From the NCBI RefSeq assembly GCF_002899945.2, contig NZ_PPEG02000004.1, positions 124,001 to 188,000 of the forward strand: a stretch of 64,000 bases of DNA. Direction: 5' to 3'. Numbering within the stretch: the stretch's first letter is position 1; every line of letters starts with the position of its first letter. The notes under the pieces are model-generated. The model was not told where the DNA came from. It searched no databases and was given only the letters and a program-made list of their open reading frames with translations. Positions 8,028-17,099 of this stretch are shown here, piece by piece. Position numbers and translations under genes: made by a program. Source of the DNA: Chryseobacterium viscerum. Its GTDB lineage: Bacteria; Bacteroidota; Bacteroidia; Flavobacteriales; Weeksellaceae.

Positions 8028-11000
8028 TTAGAAACTTGCCTTTACCTGCATACTTCCAATGTGAATTGTCCGTTCACCTGAATTTCTTCCTTCGTAATTA
8101 AGATTCAATTGGATAAACGAGTTGATTGCCTGTTGAATAAATACACTCCATACCTGGTTTTTTCCAGGCTTCAGACCATCCAGCATCTGGTTTCCTACAA
8201 TACTGAAATTATTTCCTGTGAAATTGTTACTGATGAATGAGAAGTTTCCACGGATGGAAGTCTTTCTACGCTCCCATTGGATTGTTCCTGTAACATCAAA
8301 AGCTTTAAGAAGTTCTTCACCATCTAATCTTTGTTTCTGGCGGAAAGCAGAAGATAATTCTGCCTGAATAGCATCTGTAAATTTGTATGTCGCCTTAGGT
8401 TTGGTTTCAAAATTATTAAGACGATAATCTCTTGTCGCAAATAATTGTGAAGAGTTTTTGATATCATGAACAGAATTTTCCCAGTCGACCCTGAATTCTT
8501 TATTGAACCAATATCCGACATTCAGAAAATGAGAAACCTGCTCACGCTCTTCATTACTGAAATTGGCATTAATAAGGTTATCATTCGTGATGAGTCTGTA
8601 GTTTCCGTTCCATCCTGATTTATCAGTCGGATTGAACTGTACGGAAGCCAGAATATTCTGATTTTTAAGAATTTGATCACTGTTCTTTTCAAAAGGATTC
8701 AACACAAGAACTTTATCTTTTTTATAGAACGAGTTTTGAGAATTTAATGAAATATTGAAATTCCAGCGTTTTAGAAATCCATTTTCTGAATTGAAAACAA
8801 TAGCTGGATTTACAAATAAAGCGAGCTGTATTTTATTTTTATTGGAAGGAATATACCTTACAGAATTGGTGTAAACACGGATATATTGGGCAAGATCGGA
8901 ATATTCGGCAATTTCAAATTCGTCCAGCTGCTGAATACCATCACCGTTATAATCTGTCCATTTATAAACTCCCTGTCCATCAGTAACTTTGATGTACTGG
9001 AATTCCCTTTGTGCTTCCTGTCCGTTTCCAAGCTCATAGAAAGCCTGAAGACGCATCCCGTTTCTAAAAAGCTGTTGATTGTAAAGTATATTTCCAACAA
9101 CGAAGTCATTATTTCGGGTTACATTACCTTCCGGACCAGAGTAGAAGAATTTTCTGTAATGGATTAAAGCATTTAAAGTAGTTCTTTCTGTTTTGATGAT
9201 CTGGCTTTCCGCCATGATTCCCAAAATATTGTTCATATTCTGAAGTCTGTTGTCACGCACAGAGTCGTTATCTCGCATGTATACTTTTGCCAATAACTTT
9301 GTTCTTGTACTGTCACCGATTTTCTTTTGCAAAAAGAGCTCTTTCCAGCTGAAACTGGTGACATCCATAAGTTGAGTGTCATTGTATTTTTTCTCGTTAT
9401 GCTCCATACTTCCACCGATAGTCCAGCTTCCTTTTTTACCGGTAAACTCAGTTGAAGCCCCTCCACGGATGAATTTAGTGTCCTGTAAGGTTGCATTGGT
9501 ACTCAGGTAAGATAAATTCCCTTTGGTAAAGAACTTTCCTGTAATCCAGCCGAAGTCCAGGTCATTTTTAAGTCCTTTGTAAGAATTTTGCTCGTTCAAA
9601 TAATTGACACGATAATTTAAAGTAGATTTATTATTCCACTTATTCAGGAAGCTGAAAATAAATCTGTTTTGAGTCTTTTTGTTAAATTCCTGTGCAAGGT
9701 TGAAATCTCTGGAGAATTCTACATCGTTGATACGGTCCAGAATATGAAACTGTTTGTCGATGTATTGATATTCAAAACTTGGAGTTCCTTTCCATGTGTT
9801 TTTTGTAAAACTTTTATTCCCGAAGATACGCCATGCATATCCCATATTCTGATCAGAATCTTTTGACGAAAATAAATTGACATCATAATTACTCAGGGAG
9901 ATATCAGCTCCTATCTTACCTTCATTCAATAAATACTCAGAATTCACTGAATATACCTGTGATTTCTGAGGGGAAGGAAGTTTTCTTACTGCTCTGTAGT
10001 CTCCCGCATTGGGTCCAACATATTGGAAAACACGTCCGTTATTGGTCGTCTGTGCTATTTTGTAATCTCCAAGATTAGCCCCAAAATAAGTAAAAGAAAC
10101 CTGATAAAGGGTTAAACTAGGATCAGTAGAAAATTCGTAGAAATTTCCGGCTGTGTTTAATTTATATAAAATTTTATTGACGTCATACTCGGTGACCACT
10201 CCCGATGGTGCATACATGAGATCAGGATTGTTTCCTGCATCAGCAAGGATCTGCTCATCTTCTTTGGAAAGACTTAAAGAAAGCGGTGCATTTTTGTTGT
10301 CATTTTCCATGAACCAGTTAAGTCCTACTTTGAATCTTTCTCTCTGGTGCTCAAGCTTTCCTGTAAATAAATATCTTGAATAATTTCTATTGGCGTAGTT
10401 ATAAGAAATCGTAATAAAATTCTGCTGGAAAATAGGACGGAAACTGGTAAAGGTAACTTCACCCGTATTATAGTTGATGATATAATCCTGGTTTTCTCCA
10501 CGTTTCATTAAGATCCCGTCAATGAAAACCTGTTCAGAACCTGAGATCAGCGTAATGAACTGTTCTCCATTCTTACCCGTCAGACGATAAGGTCCCTGGT
10601 TACCTTCAACCCCTTGAAAACGAATTCGGTGGAATTCACTTCGTGCAACACCGGCAGAAATATCTACAAATGTTTTATTTTCTTTCCCAAATTCTGTCTG
10701 GAACTGAAGCCCCATACTTCTTCTCTGGTATTTTGCGAAATAATTTTTAGCTTCTACAAGATCAAGATGTCCTGCTCTAAGGATAGATTTTTCCTTAATA
10801 TTAAGCTGCATATAGATCTTGTCAAATTCTTCCAAAGTTTGGGTATACCCATCAGCCTGAATGGGAAGGTTATGATCTGAAATACTGGCTAAAATGGTAA
10901 CATCTTTTGATAATCGCCCTGAGATTTGAAGGTCCATAGAACTCTGCACAGACTGTCCCTGGTTATTTCCAAAAGTGATCCCACGGATAATAGAACCTTT

Positions 11001-11255
11001 TGAATTAAGTTCTCCTAAAAATCTCTTTTTATCATTTTTTGCTAATACAGCTTCATCAATAATGATCTTGTTGTGAGTTCTTATGAAATCAAGAGTATCT
11101 TTTGCGAAGATGTCCTGTTCCAACCTTGCAGCGAGAATGCTGTCTCTTTTAATGCTGTCTTCAGGAATGTTGGGGTTTTTCCATGAAAATACCTGAGCAT
11201 TTCCTGAAAATATGCCTAAAAAAAATAAAACGAATAGAAGAATAAAATTCCGCAA
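8028..11255 (-). CDS. Very large outer-membrane protein of unknown function
   Basis: The 1075-residue protein has a signal peptide ending in GNAQ (residues 1-20) and no other clear hydrophobic helix. The N-terminal third contains a conserved-looking block (GSIIRGITFGNNQGQ, LQISGRLSKDVTILASISD, NLPIQADGYTQTLEEFDKI). From memory this recalls the plug-proximal part of SprA-like giant translocon proteins, but the length is far shorter. The rest alternates aromatic and polar residues in beta-strand fashion, suggesting a large beta-barrel. No ATG is in frame: the start is TTG at 11255, directly before the signal peptide, with an in-frame stop upstream. I cannot name a function. The neighbours on both sides are T9SS cargo genes. 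Confidence 0.7.
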   Translation of the reverse strand: MRNFILLFVLFFLGIFSGNAQVFSWKNPNIPEDSIKRDSILAARLEQDIFAKDTLDFIRTHNKIIIDEAVLAKNDKKRFLGELNSKGSIIRGITFGNNQGQSVQSSMDLQISGRLSKDVTILASISDHNLPIQADGYTQTLEEFDKIYMQLNIKEKSILRAGHLDLVEAKNYFAKYQRRSMGLQFQTEFGKENKTFVDISAGVARSEFHRIRFQGVEGNQGPYRLTGKNGEQFITLISGSEQVFIDGILMKRGENQDYIINYNTGEVTFTSFRPIFQQNFITISYNYANRNYSRYLFTGKLEHQRERFKVGLNWFMENDNKNAPLSLSLSKEDEQILADAGNNPDLMYAPSGVVTEYDVNKILYKLNTAGNFYEFSTDPSLTLYQVSFTYFGANLGDYKIAQTTNNGRVFQYVGPNAGDYRAVRKLPSPQKSQVYSVNSEYLLNEGKIGADISLSNYDVNLFSSKDSDQNMGYAWRIFGNKSFTKNTWKGTPSFEYQYIDKQFHILDRINDVEFSRDFNLAQEFNKKTQNRFIFSFLNKWNNKSTLNYRVNYLNEQNSYKGLKNDLDFGWITGKFFTKGNLSYLSTNATLQDTKFIRGGASTEFTGKKGSWTIGGSMEHNEKKYNDTQLMDVTSFSWKELFLQKKIGDSTRTKLLAKVYMRDNDSVRDNRLQNMNNILGIMAESQIIKTERTTLNALIHYRKFFYSGPEGNVTRNNDFVVGNILYNQQLFRNGMRLQAFYELGNGQEAQREFQYIKVTDGQGVYKWTDYNGDGIQQLDEFEIAEYSDLAQYIRVYTNSVRYIPSNKNKIQLALFVNPAIVFNSENGFLKRWNFNISLNSQNSFYKKDKVLVLNPFEKNSDQILKNQNILASVQFNPTDKSGWNGNYRLITNDNLINANFSNEEREQVSHFLNVGYWFNKEFRVDWENSVHDIKNSSQLFATRDYRLNNFETKPKATYKFTDAIQAELSSAFRQKQRLDGEELLKAFDVTGTIQWERRKTSIRGNFSFISNNFTGNNFSIVGNQMLDGLKPGKNQVWSVFIQQAINSFIQLNLNYEGRNSGERTIHIGSMQVKASF

Positions 11256-11407
11256 GTTTTGAAAAATAATTGGTAAAAATAGCTAAAAAATGTTAATACT
11301 AAGAGGTTTAGAATTATTAACAGAAATTTAATCCAAATATTGTGAAGTCGCGAAAAATCAACGTAATTTAGCCCCCGAAATTATTAATAACAGAAAATTT
11401 TTAAATC

Positions 11408-12193
11408 ATGAAAAAACTTTATTCGTTTGTAGCGGCTGCTATGTTTGCTGCTACTGCCTTTGGACAAACCACTCTTTTATCAGAAGATTTTGGAACTACC
11501 AATACACTACCAGCTGGCTGGGTAAGCACAAGTACCAGTAATGGATGGAATGGAAATACAACTAATCAATCAAATAATTCAGGAGCTTCAGGAGGAACGA
11601 ACGCTGTATTCATTGGAAATGGTTCTAACGGAATTACCCATACACTAACTTACTCTTTATCTACAGTTGGATACAGCAATGTTAATATTATCTGGGCTGG
11701 CAAGGGAACTAGTACTTTTGCTCAGAATATTACTTTTCAATGGAGTACAGATGGTACTACTTGGAATAATGTAACCTATACGTATAGCAAAAATGCTAAT
11801 AGCTGGGCTCTTGTAAATGGTGGGGTAGCGATTCAGTTACCAGTACAGACAGAGAATGCAGCTAGCTTAAGCCTTAGATGGTCTTCTGTTACCAATAATA
11901 ACGGAAACTACAGAATTGATGATGTAAAAGTAGTAGGTACTGCTGCTTCATTAGGAACTTCCAACTTAAACATATCTAAAAACGTTTTCGTTAAAAATAC
12001 TGTTGTAAATAATGATATTACTTTCGGAGCTAAATCTGATGTTAAAATCTTTAATATGGCAGGTCAGGTTGTAAAAACGACTACTGTTTCTGAAAACCAA
12101 TCTTTGAATGTTTCTGACCTTAAAGAAGGAACTTACATTGTAACGGGAACTGTAAATGGTAAATTTGTTTCAGAGAAAGTTATTAAAAAATAA
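11408..12193 (+). CDS. Secreted T9SS cargo protein, adhesin-like
   Basis: A 261-residue protein with a signal peptide (MKKLYSFVAAAMFAATAFGQ). A single beta-sandwich-like domain (TLLSEDFGTTNTLPAGW ... FQWSTDGTTWNNV ... NYRIDDVKVVG) resembles cleaved-adhesin/choice-of-anchor domains of Bacteroidota. A T9SS C-terminal signal follows (VKIFNMAGQVVKT ... LKEGTYIVTGTVNGKF ... KVIKK). It is the first of three tandem genes with closely similar C-termini (11408, 12291, 13293). Each has its own terminator, so they are probably separate transcripts. Binding target unknown. Confidence 0.8.
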   Translation: MKKLYSFVAAAMFAATAFGQTTLLSEDFGTTNTLPAGWVSTSTSNGWNGNTTNQSNNSGASGGTNAVFIGNGSNGITHTLTYSLSTVGYSNVNIIWAGKGTSTFAQNITFQWSTDGTTWNNVTYTYSKNANSWALVNGGVAIQLPVQTENAASLSLRWSSVTNNNGNYRIDDVKVVGTAASLGTSNLNISKNVFVKNTVVNNDITFGAKSDVKIFNMAGQVVKTTTVSENQSLNVSDLKEGTYIVTGTVNGKFVSEKVIKK

Positions 12194-12223
12194 CACGGCT
12201 AATTAACTAATTGTTAAATATAT

Positions 12224-12257
12224 AACGCTATTCAAATTGAATAGCGTTTTTTTTGTA
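12224..12257 (+). terminator. Rho-independent terminator
   Basis: The hairpin AACGCTATTCAA / TTGAATAGCGTT is followed by eight T residues, 31 nt after the stop of the first tandem cargo gene. Confidence 0.9.
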
Positions 12258-12290
12258 GTTTTACGAAGTATTAAAAAAAAAATTATTTTC

Positions 12291-13136
12291 ATGAAAAAGA
12301 TTTATTCTCTATTTGTTGCTTTAGCAACATCAACGGTTATGTTTGCACAAACAACAATAACTCAGTGGAATTTTGACGGAAGCACAAATGCTGCTACAAC
12401 AGGTGCAGGTACAGCGAGCATTTTAGTTGCTACAGGAACGCCTTCTTTTCCTGGAGGTAATCCTGGTTCAGGAAAAGCATGGAGTACTGCTGGTTTTCCA
12501 GCGCAAGGTACAGGTTCTGGCACAGCAGGTTTTCAGTTTACGAGCAGTACTGCCAACTATACTAATATTAGTGTTTCTGTAGATATTACAGGTTCAGGTA
12601 CAGGTTCTAAGTATTTTCAAATGCAGTATACAACAGATGGTACTTCTTGGACAAATATTGGAGCTGCAACTGCAATCGGGCAAACAGGATCACCTACTAC
12701 ATGGGTTACTCTGACAAATACTTTGCCAGCTAGCGCAGATAACAATGCTAACTTCGGATTTAGAGTATTATCCGTATTTGATCCGGCCAACAATGCTACT
12801 TATACACCCAACGGAGGTGCTAGTTATGCGGCTGCAGGGACGTCAAGAGTAGATAATGTTACAATTTCAGGAACGTCAAGTTCTTTAGCTATAATAGATG
12901 CTAAAAATGCAAAATCAGGAAGTTTCGTAAAGAACTCTTTCGTTAAAAGCAACGAGATCGTTTTCGGATCTGATGTAAAAGACGTAAAAGTTTTCAATAT
13001 GTTCGGACAGCTTGTAAAAGAAGCTTCTGTAAAACAAAACGGAACTGTAAGCGTTGCTGAGTTAGCAAAAGGGAACTATATCGTAACAGGTACAGTAAAT
13101 AACCAACCGGTTTCTCAAAAAGTTCTTAAAGACTAA
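12291..13136 (+). CDS. Secreted T9SS cargo protein, second of three tandem paralogues
   Basis: A 281-residue protein starting at ATG 12291. A longer in-frame extension upstream overlaps the previous terminator and is not credible. It has a signal peptide (MKKIYSLFVALATSTVMFAQ) and a Gly/Thr/Ser-rich beta domain beginning TTITQWNFDGST and containing MQYTTDGTSWTNIG, comparable with the preceding gene. The T9SS tail (VKVFNMFGQLVKE ... LAKGNYIVTGTVNNQPVSQ ... KVLKD) is clearly related to the other two. It is a surface protein of unknown binding partner. Confidence 0.8.
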   Translation: MKKIYSLFVALATSTVMFAQTTITQWNFDGSTNAATTGAGTASILVATGTPSFPGGNPGSGKAWSTAGFPAQGTGSGTAGFQFTSSTANYTNISVSVDITGSGTGSKYFQMQYTTDGTSWTNIGAATAIGQTGSPTTWVTLTNTLPASADNNANFGFRVLSVFDPANNATYTPNGGASYAAAGTSRVDNVTISGTSSSLAIIDAKNAKSGSFVKNSFVKSNEIVFGSDVKDVKVFNMFGQLVKEASVKQNGTVSVAELAKGNYIVTGTVNNQPVSQKVLKD

Positions 13137-13160
13137 TCTCTTTTAGATAAAAATATAAGG

Positions 13161-13188
13161 AGCCGCTTCACAGAAGCGGCTTTTTTAT
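13161..13188 (+). terminator. Rho-independent terminator
   Basis: AGCCGCTT / AAGCGGCT with a 5-nt loop is followed by TTTTTT, 24 nt after the second cargo gene. Confidence 0.9.
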
Positions 13189-13292
13189 GTGATTATTTGT
13201 TGATTTTAGATTTTTGTATGGCCTTTATTTCTTAATTTGGTGGTATTGTTTTTGATATTTTTATTACAAATCCATTTCTAAAAATTAATACG

Positions 13293-14102
13293 ATGAAAAA
13301 AATCTTTACTCTTGCCGGACTTCTTTTGTTAACCTCTTTTTCAAATGCTCAAATTGTGATCAATGAGATCTATGGCGGTAATACCAATTCAGGGGCTGTG
13401 TTGAAAAATAATTATATTGTCCTTAAAAATATCGGAACTAATTTGGTTTCTTTGACAGGGGCGAGCATACAATATGCACCAGCGATAGGTGCTTTTACCG
13501 AATATCATACACTGCCGGATTTTACTCTGGGACCTGAAGAAACCTATTTGATTCAGGAGTCAGCAATTGATGGAGGTACTGAAAATCTACCTACACCAGA
13601 TTTTATTGCGACGACAATCACTAATTTTGACGGAACTCCTAACAAATCTTCCGGGCTAAGAATCTCCAGTATATCAGGAAAAATAGCTTTAGCCGGAAAT
13701 ATAGTGCAGGTAGCAGGGCCTTCTGCATCCAATGTACTGGATTTTGTGGGATATGGATCCAATGCAGATCAATTTAAGGGAGATGGACCTGCTCCCTCTC
13801 CAACCACAACCACCGCTATAAAAAGAACATTAGTGGGAAGTGATAATAATATGGCTGACTTTTCCCTGGAAGGCAGTGTGAAATCTGGGTTTGTACAAAA
13901 TCCCTTTATAAAAGATAGTAGAATTGTTTTCGGAACAGAGGTGAAAGATGCGAAAGTATACGATACATTCAGGCAGGTTGTCAAAAAATCACCTACGAAA
14001 CTCGCCTCAAGTCTTGACATTGCAGAGCTTCCCAAAGGAACTTATATTGTGACCGGAACGATTAATAATATTCCGATTTCACAGAAAATTATAAAAGATT
14101 AG
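13293..14102 (+). CDS. Lamin-tail-domain protein with T9SS sorting domain
   Basis: A 269-residue protein with a signal peptide (MKKIFTLAGLLLLTSFSNAQ). The next domain begins IVINEIYGGN and continues with NYIVLKNIGTNLVSLTGASIQY, ending with DFVGYGSN and TAIKRT. That is the lamin-tail (LTD) pattern found in many secreted Bacteroidota proteins and nucleases. Here no nuclease domain follows. The C-terminal sorting domain matches the two upstream genes, but the usual FNMFGQLV-type block reads YDTFRQVV, losing the conserved Gly. Whether this weakens T9SS recognition is untested. Confidence 0.8.
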   Translation: MKKIFTLAGLLLLTSFSNAQIVINEIYGGNTNSGAVLKNNYIVLKNIGTNLVSLTGASIQYAPAIGAFTEYHTLPDFTLGPEETYLIQESAIDGGTENLPTPDFIATTITNFDGTPNKSSGLRISSISGKIALAGNIVQVAGPSASNVLDFVGYGSNADQFKGDGPAPSPTTTTAIKRTLVGSDNNMADFSLEGSVKSGFVQNPFIKDSRIVFGTEVKDAKVYDTFRQVVKKSPTKLASSLDIAELPKGTYIVTGTINNIPISQKIIKD

Positions 14103-14114
14103 TTTTTAATAATA

Positions 14115-14149
14115 AAGAACAGCCTGTATTCACAAGCTGTTCTTTTATT
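14115..14149 (+). terminator. Rho-independent terminator
   Basis: AAGAACAGC / GCTGTTCTT with a 12-nt loop is followed by a T-rich tract, 12 nt after the LTD gene stop. Confidence 0.85.
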
Positions 14150-14223
14150 TTAATACAAGATATTAATCGTTGAAATTTAATCCACAAAGATATCCACAAT
14201 AGTCTTTTTACTTTTAATAAAGC

Positions 14224-17046
14224 TTAATACCAGCCTCTTCTTGCTGCATTGATAATTGACCCAAGATTAAGAATCAGGGTATATCTGATCCGTTTTCCAT
14301 AATCTTTAAAGGAAGGTTCAAATCCTAAAGAAGACTGTATCGGGAAATAAACTTCCAGGAAATCCGGGATAATTCTTACCTTAACTCCAGTATCCCATAT
14401 GAATTTGGCAGGAAGATCTTTATTTTTATACACTCCGGCATCAGCATACACATGGAATATTTTCCAGATACTGGAATCTACATTTGCGGAAGTAATCCAT
14501 TGGTTGACAGTTCCCGGGAGAAAAGATTTGAAACCACCATCTGCTAATATAAACTGTTGTGAAAGAAGTCCGCTGCTGGCACTTTCTCCCAAAAGCGTAT
14601 AAGAGAATGAGTAGTTTGAAACCCTGGAAATACCATAATCGAAAAGATTGTTTCGGGTATCGTTTCTCATAAAATATCCGGCAAATAAACGTAAGCTCAG
14701 CTTTTGTTTAGGGGCAAATTCCCATCTGTAGAAGCCTTCAGCTGTTATTTTGTTGAAGTCTTCCATTCCCTGAGCGCTCAGGCTGAAACTTTTTTCATGG
14801 ATCATCTGACTGTCACTGTAGCCATACCCGATACTCCAGAGATTATATTTGCTGTAATCGTTATTAGCAATCATCAAAGGGCTCAGGTCTCTTTCAAAAT
14901 AATTATATGAAATACCTACGCTTCTGCTTACCGTACTTCTCGGATTTTTTCTGAAATTGATACTTGAGGCAATAGAACTTTTTCTGTAGGCTAGCCCATA
15001 ATCGTAATGAAAATAAGAACCGGAAACACCAAATGTTAGGCTTCTGATAATACTTTCAGCGGGAAGAAAAGAGTAGGAAACGGCTCCCGAACCCGTCAGC
15101 TTTCCTGTTCCCGTACTATAAGTGGGGGTAACCGAATACAGGAATTTTTGGTCAAAGAAAGATTGATTTTTTAAATTAACTCCCAAGAGAAATTTATCAT
15201 ATGTATTGTTGAAACGTACTCTTGGACTGATATAAATTTCATTGTATTCCGGATTCGGAATGTCTTTTATTAATTTAAGTTTAATTTTTTTTGCATTGGA
15301 AAATATTCCTTTCGCATACAAAAAGTTGTCCCTGTAATTGGATTCAGGGAAAATGTAACCACTGTTTAACGTGACTTTATAAATGTTATCTGAAGCAGGA
15401 AGAGATACAGTGGTGATGTGCTGGTTTTCTTCAGTATCTATCCAATACGCCTTCTTTTCTCCTTCTTTAGTTTCCGTTTCCAATTTTACAGGAATGGAAA
15501 CATCGGTATTTTTCGCAATTCTTATTTGTAGAGAATCGTTTTCTTTTCTAATATTCTTGAGTCTAAAATCAACCCTGTTTTTCTGGTTGAAAAAGTTGGA
15601 AAGATAAGCCGTTGACTTATTCTTTTCAGAAAGAGCCATCAGAAATTCATCAGGATTAATTTTTTTTCCGGAATTCTGAGAAATATAATTTTTTACAATA
15701 TCATTGAAGTGATCATATCCTATTTTATCTGCCGAATAATTAAAAAGGCTTCCTGTTTCAAAGCTGCTGATCGCCATGTCATTGAAGTTACTCAAAACAG
15801 GAAAGTGCTCATCAATCTTCTGATCGAGGTTTTGCAGCATGATATACTGATAGGAGAGTCCATAGCGGTCCAACAGTTTTACTTTGGATGCGTGGAATAA
15901 TTTCAGCGGTTTGAGCCCGAATATTTTAGTCTCAGGAAGCGTACCTAAAAGTTTCGTTTCGGCATAGAATTTTTTCAGATACTGAATTTCCAGGTAGGAT
16001 TTTAAACCATTTTTGAACCAATGATCTTTTTCCTTATCGGCGATAACGTTTTCATCAAGAATTTTCTTGGCAATGATTCCAAAATAATCCAGATCGGTTT
16101 TTTCAGCATTCGTAAATAACTGGAATCTGAATTTCAAGAAAGTAATATCGTTATTTCCGAAAAAGTCTTCTTTAGCCCTGAATTTATCAGAAATAAAAAT
16201 ACTCTTCGGAAGAAAACCGAGTCTCTCTTTGAGGAACTTTAAGTGCAAAGGAAGATAAAATTCCAGATTTTGTTTTTCTTCTGGCTTCAGATTGTATCCA
16301 AACTTAATTTCAGTTTCAGAACCATCAACATTGGTTTTTATGGAAGGGTAGCCAGTGGCCGAAATCAAAAACTCAGGATCTGAATCCAGCGAACCCCTGA
16401 ATGAATTCATCTGGGTCTGTGGAAGATTACCTTCAACAAAATTATTGACAGGGACATCAAAGTTTACAGTCCAGAAAGTATTGAAACTTACCTGCTCTTC
16501 AATGTCGTGGTAGTTTCTCTTGGAAATATTGTCCGGATCAAAATGATCCGGAACAATAAAGAAATATTTTAATACCGTATTCTGAGCGGATGTGCCGTAT
16601 CCCGTAAATGTTTTATCGGGAAGCTGCATCCGGTATTGCAACTGTAAAGTAACGCTTTCGCCAGGTTTTAATACATTTTTCAGAGGAATAAAAAGATTTT
16701 CATCTGAGAGGGTATTAACAGGAACCACTTCGTTTTCAGAATTTTTAATATTCAGTTCAAGAAGTTTCCCCAATTGATTACTTTTTGCAAAGTGCAAATC
16801 GTTATTTCGGTCTTCCAGTTTTCTGTAGACTAAAGAAGTTCCGCGTTTATTGTAAGCGGAAACCCAATTCAAGAGTTTTATGGTTTGCAGGTCTTTTTCA
16901 GAATGATTGTAATAAACAATTTCCTGACTGACATCAAGGTTCTTTTTGTCAGGAGACAGTTTAGCTTCAATATATATACTGTCTGTCTGTGCAGAAACCT
17001 GTACAACTCCCAAGAACAAAATAAGGCAAATGCTGATCTTTTTCAA
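14224..17046 (-). CDS. M1 aminopeptidase-like protein fused to an outer-membrane beta-barrel
   Basis: A 940-residue exported protein with a signal peptide (residues 1-20, ending SAQ). Residues about 20-230 resemble the N-terminal beta domain of M1 aminopeptidases (LSPDKKNLDVSQEIVYYNHSEKDL). The zinc-binding HExxH is not visible. The segment where M1 enzymes have the second zinc glutamate reads DHWFKNGLKSYLE (about 340-352), with Asn where the Glu is expected. From about residue 600 the sequence becomes barrel-like (EIYISPRVRFNNTYDKFLLGV, then alternating aromatic strands to the end, ...SIINAARRGWY). It is therefore probably a catalytically dead peptidase fold on an outer-membrane barrel. The start is TTG, 17 nt after a -7 box. 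Confidence 0.7.
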   Translation of the reverse strand: MKKISICLILFLGVVQVSAQTDSIYIEAKLSPDKKNLDVSQEIVYYNHSEKDLQTIKLLNWVSAYNKRGTSLVYRKLEDRNNDLHFAKSNQLGKLLELNIKNSENEVVPVNTLSDENLFIPLKNVLKPGESVTLQLQYRMQLPDKTFTGYGTSAQNTVLKYFFIVPDHFDPDNISKRNYHDIEEQVSFNTFWTVNFDVPVNNFVEGNLPQTQMNSFRGSLDSDPEFLISATGYPSIKTNVDGSETEIKFGYNLKPEEKQNLEFYLPLHLKFLKERLGFLPKSIFISDKFRAKEDFFGNNDITFLKFRFQLFTNAEKTDLDYFGIIAKKILDENVIADKEKDHWFKNGLKSYLEIQYLKKFYAETKLLGTLPETKIFGLKPLKLFHASKVKLLDRYGLSYQYIMLQNLDQKIDEHFPVLSNFNDMAISSFETGSLFNYSADKIGYDHFNDIVKNYISQNSGKKINPDEFLMALSEKNKSTAYLSNFFNQKNRVDFRLKNIRKENDSLQIRIAKNTDVSIPVKLETETKEGEKKAYWIDTEENQHITTVSLPASDNIYKVTLNSGYIFPESNYRDNFLYAKGIFSNAKKIKLKLIKDIPNPEYNEIYISPRVRFNNTYDKFLLGVNLKNQSFFDQKFLYSVTPTYSTGTGKLTGSGAVSYSFLPAESIIRSLTFGVSGSYFHYDYGLAYRKSSIASSINFRKNPRSTVSRSVGISYNYFERDLSPLMIANNDYSKYNLWSIGYGYSDSQMIHEKSFSLSAQGMEDFNKITAEGFYRWEFAPKQKLSLRLFAGYFMRNDTRNNLFDYGISRVSNYSFSYTLLGESASSGLLSQQFILADGGFKSFLPGTVNQWITSANVDSSIWKIFHVYADAGVYKNKDLPAKFIWDTGVKVRIIPDFLEVYFPIQSSLGFEPSFKDYGKRIRYTLILNLGSIINAARRGWY

Positions 17047-17063
17047 ATATCCGTGATAAAGAC

Positions 17064-17071
17064 CAAATATA
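17064..17071 (-). promoter_or_regulatory. -7 promoter box (TATATTTG) of the M1-like gene
   Basis: TATATTTG on the minus strand matches the consensus exactly and lies 17 nt upstream of the TTG start at 17046. It supports that start codon and shows the gene has its own promoter, separate from pyrE-pyrF 53 nt upstream. Confidence 0.55.
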
Positions 17072-17099
17072 ACTTATTTTGTATACACTTTATAGGATT

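Noticed and set aside
9233..9496. 87-codon frame on the same strand as the large outer-membrane gene, in another frame
   Set aside because: It overlaps a continuous 1075-codon gene and has no recognisable features.
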